This document shows, in pieces, positions 4,989 through 6,000 of a DNA stretch of 6,000 nt. Numbering within the stretch: the stretch's first letter is position 1; each line of letters begins with the position of its first letter. The stretch is from Prevotella sp. (GTDB lineage: Bacteria > Bacteroidota > Bacteroidia > Bacteroidales > Bacteroidaceae): contig JAJPZE010000139.1 of NCBI GenBank assembly GCA_021204565.1, positions 1 to 6,000 of the forward strand. Direction: 5' to 3'. Under the pieces are notes generated by a model. The model was given only the letters and a program-made list of their open reading frames with translations. It had not been told where the DNA came from and did no database searches. The translations under genes and the position numbers were made by a program.

Positions 4989-6000
4989 ATGGAGCACTAT
5001 TCCGACGAGCAATTAGCGCATATTCTCGATACTCCGCTTTTCCGTATGATTGGCTCTGCGGCGGACACGATAGGTGTGGATTGTTATGTTGTGGGCGGTT
5101 ATGTGCGGGATTTGTTCTTGCGCCGGGAGTCGAACGACATTGATGTAGTTGTTGTCGGGAGCGGGATTGACGTGGCTCGTGAGTTTCAGAAGCGTCTCGG
5201 GCGAGCAGCACATTTGTCTGTTTTCCGTAGCTTCGGCACGGCTCAAGTGAAATATCGGGATGTTGAGGTTGAGTTCGTAGGCGCTCGAAAGGAGAGTTAT
5301 AGCCGCGAATCTCGGAAACCGATTGTCGAGAACGGCACCCTTGAGGACGATCAGAACCGCCGCGACTTCACTATTAACGCCCTCGCCATATGCCTTAATA
5401 CCGACCGCTTCGGAATGCTCGTCGACCCATTCGACGGACTTTACGACATGGAGGACGGCATCATCCGCACCCCTCTCGACGCGGATATAACCTTTACGGA
5501 CGACCCTTTACGTATGCTTCGTTGTGTCCGGTTCGCCGCCCAGCTTAACTTTTTCATTGCTGACGAAACCTTTGCCGCGTTAGAACGGAACAAGGCGCGG
5601 ATATCCATTATCAGCGGCGAACGCATATCGGAGGAACTGAACAAGATACTCCTTTCCCCCGTCCCGAGCAAGGGCTTTGTAGATTTACATCGTTGCGGAC
5701 TGCTTGCGCTGATACTGCCGGAGCTGTCCGCGCTCGACTGCGTGGAGACCAGGGGCGGGCGCGCGCACAAAAACAACTTCTTTCATACGCTTGAGGTGGT
5801 GGATAATATTGCCCGTAATGCTGATAACGGGCTGTGGCTTCGTTGGGCGGGTCTGCTCCACGACATCGGCAAACCACGAACAAAACGTTGGGAAGACGGC
5901 ACGGGCTGGGTCTTTCACAACCATAATCACGTAGGGGCAAAGATGGTCAGGCAGTTATTCAAACGCCTAAGGTTACCTCTCGACAGTAAGATGCGTTATG
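4989..6000 (+). CDS. cca: CCA tRNA nucleotidyltransferase with HD domain (3' end cut by window)
   Basis: This class II nucleotidyltransferase family adds or repairs the 3'-terminal CCA of tRNAs without a nucleic-acid template. The first 337 residues are in the window; relatives run to about 470. In order they show the VVGGYVRD loop (34-41); the metal-binding NDIDVVVV with D50 and D52, and acidic E95 in VEFVGAR; RRDFTINALA (124-133); the DPFDG turn (146-150); DDPLRMLRCVRF (171-182), whose DDxxR corresponds to the base-selecting EDxxR motif; and GERISEELNKIL (210-221). An HD phosphohydrolase-type domain follows, with H266 and the H291-D292 pair in LLHDIGKP. The HD part suggests added phosphatase or phosphodiesterase activity, as in E. 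coli CCA enzyme. A purely A-adding or poly(A) polymerase role cannot be excluded from motifs alone. The ATG at 4989 fits the family N-terminus. It lies 19 bases after the preceding terminator's T-run, so its promoter is unclear. Confidence 0.92.
   Translation, partial: MEHYSDEQLAHILDTPLFRMIGSAADTIGVDCYVVGGYVRDLFLRRESNDIDVVVVGSGIDVAREFQKRLGRAAHLSVFRSFGTAQVKYRDVEVEFVGARKESYSRESRKPIVENGTLEDDQNRRDFTINALAICLNTDRFGMLVDPFDGLYDMEDGIIRTPLDADITFTDDPLRMLRCVRFAAQLNFFIADETFAALERNKARISIISGERISEELNKILLSPVPSKGFVDLHRCGLLALILPELSALDCVETRGGRAHKNNFFHTLEVVDNIARNADNGLWLRWAGLLHDIGKPRTKRWEDGTGWVFHNHNHVGAKMVRQLFKRLRLPLDSKMRY

Noticed and set aside
4975..5016. A 13-codon open frame overlapping the cca start, considered as a leader peptide
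   Set aside because: It is very short, has no supporting ribosome-binding context, and contains no run of regulatory codons. Chance is the simplest explanation.

Overview
The window looks like a piece of chromosome from a member of the Bacteroidota, most likely order Bacteroidales. Three things point there. The GyrA and CCA-adding enzyme sequences closely resemble Bacteroides-type proteins as I remember them. Promoter-like TAnnTTTG motifs (the Bacteroidota -7 element) lie before two of the three genes. No purine-rich Shine-Dalgarno sequence is visible before any start. All three genes are on the plus strand. I cannot name a genus from this sequence.

Layout. Bases 1-792 hold no convincing gene. 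They contain a strong hairpin terminator (35-69), a long repeat- and hairpin-rich non-coding stretch (about 70-640), a weaker terminator candidate (593-632), the probable gyrA promoter (about 644-674) and a roughly 110-base leader with a hairpin. Bases 793-3474 encode DNA gyrase subunit A (gyrA). A 159-base gap follows, with a TAnnTTTG promoter and a conspicuous stem-loop. Bases 3634-4884 encode a secreted or periplasmic TPR-repeat protein of unknown function. A large imperfect terminator hairpin (4903-4974) ends that unit. From 4989 to the window edge runs a CCA tRNA nucleotidyltransferase gene with an HD domain, cut off after 337 codons.

How the genes relate. GyrA (DNA supercoiling) and the CCA-adding enzyme (tRNA 3'-end maturation and repair) are housekeeping functions, while the TPR protein is exported. 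The gaps, the separate promoter signals and the terminators suggest three largely independent transcription units and not one operon. I see no mobile element, CRISPR array, tRNA or rRNA gene, or defence system. The points worth following up are in the non-coding parts: the upstream repeats, the stem-loop after the TPR promoter, and the terminator placed almost on top of the CCA gene start. The natural glycine at a quinolone-relevant GyrA position is also of interest.
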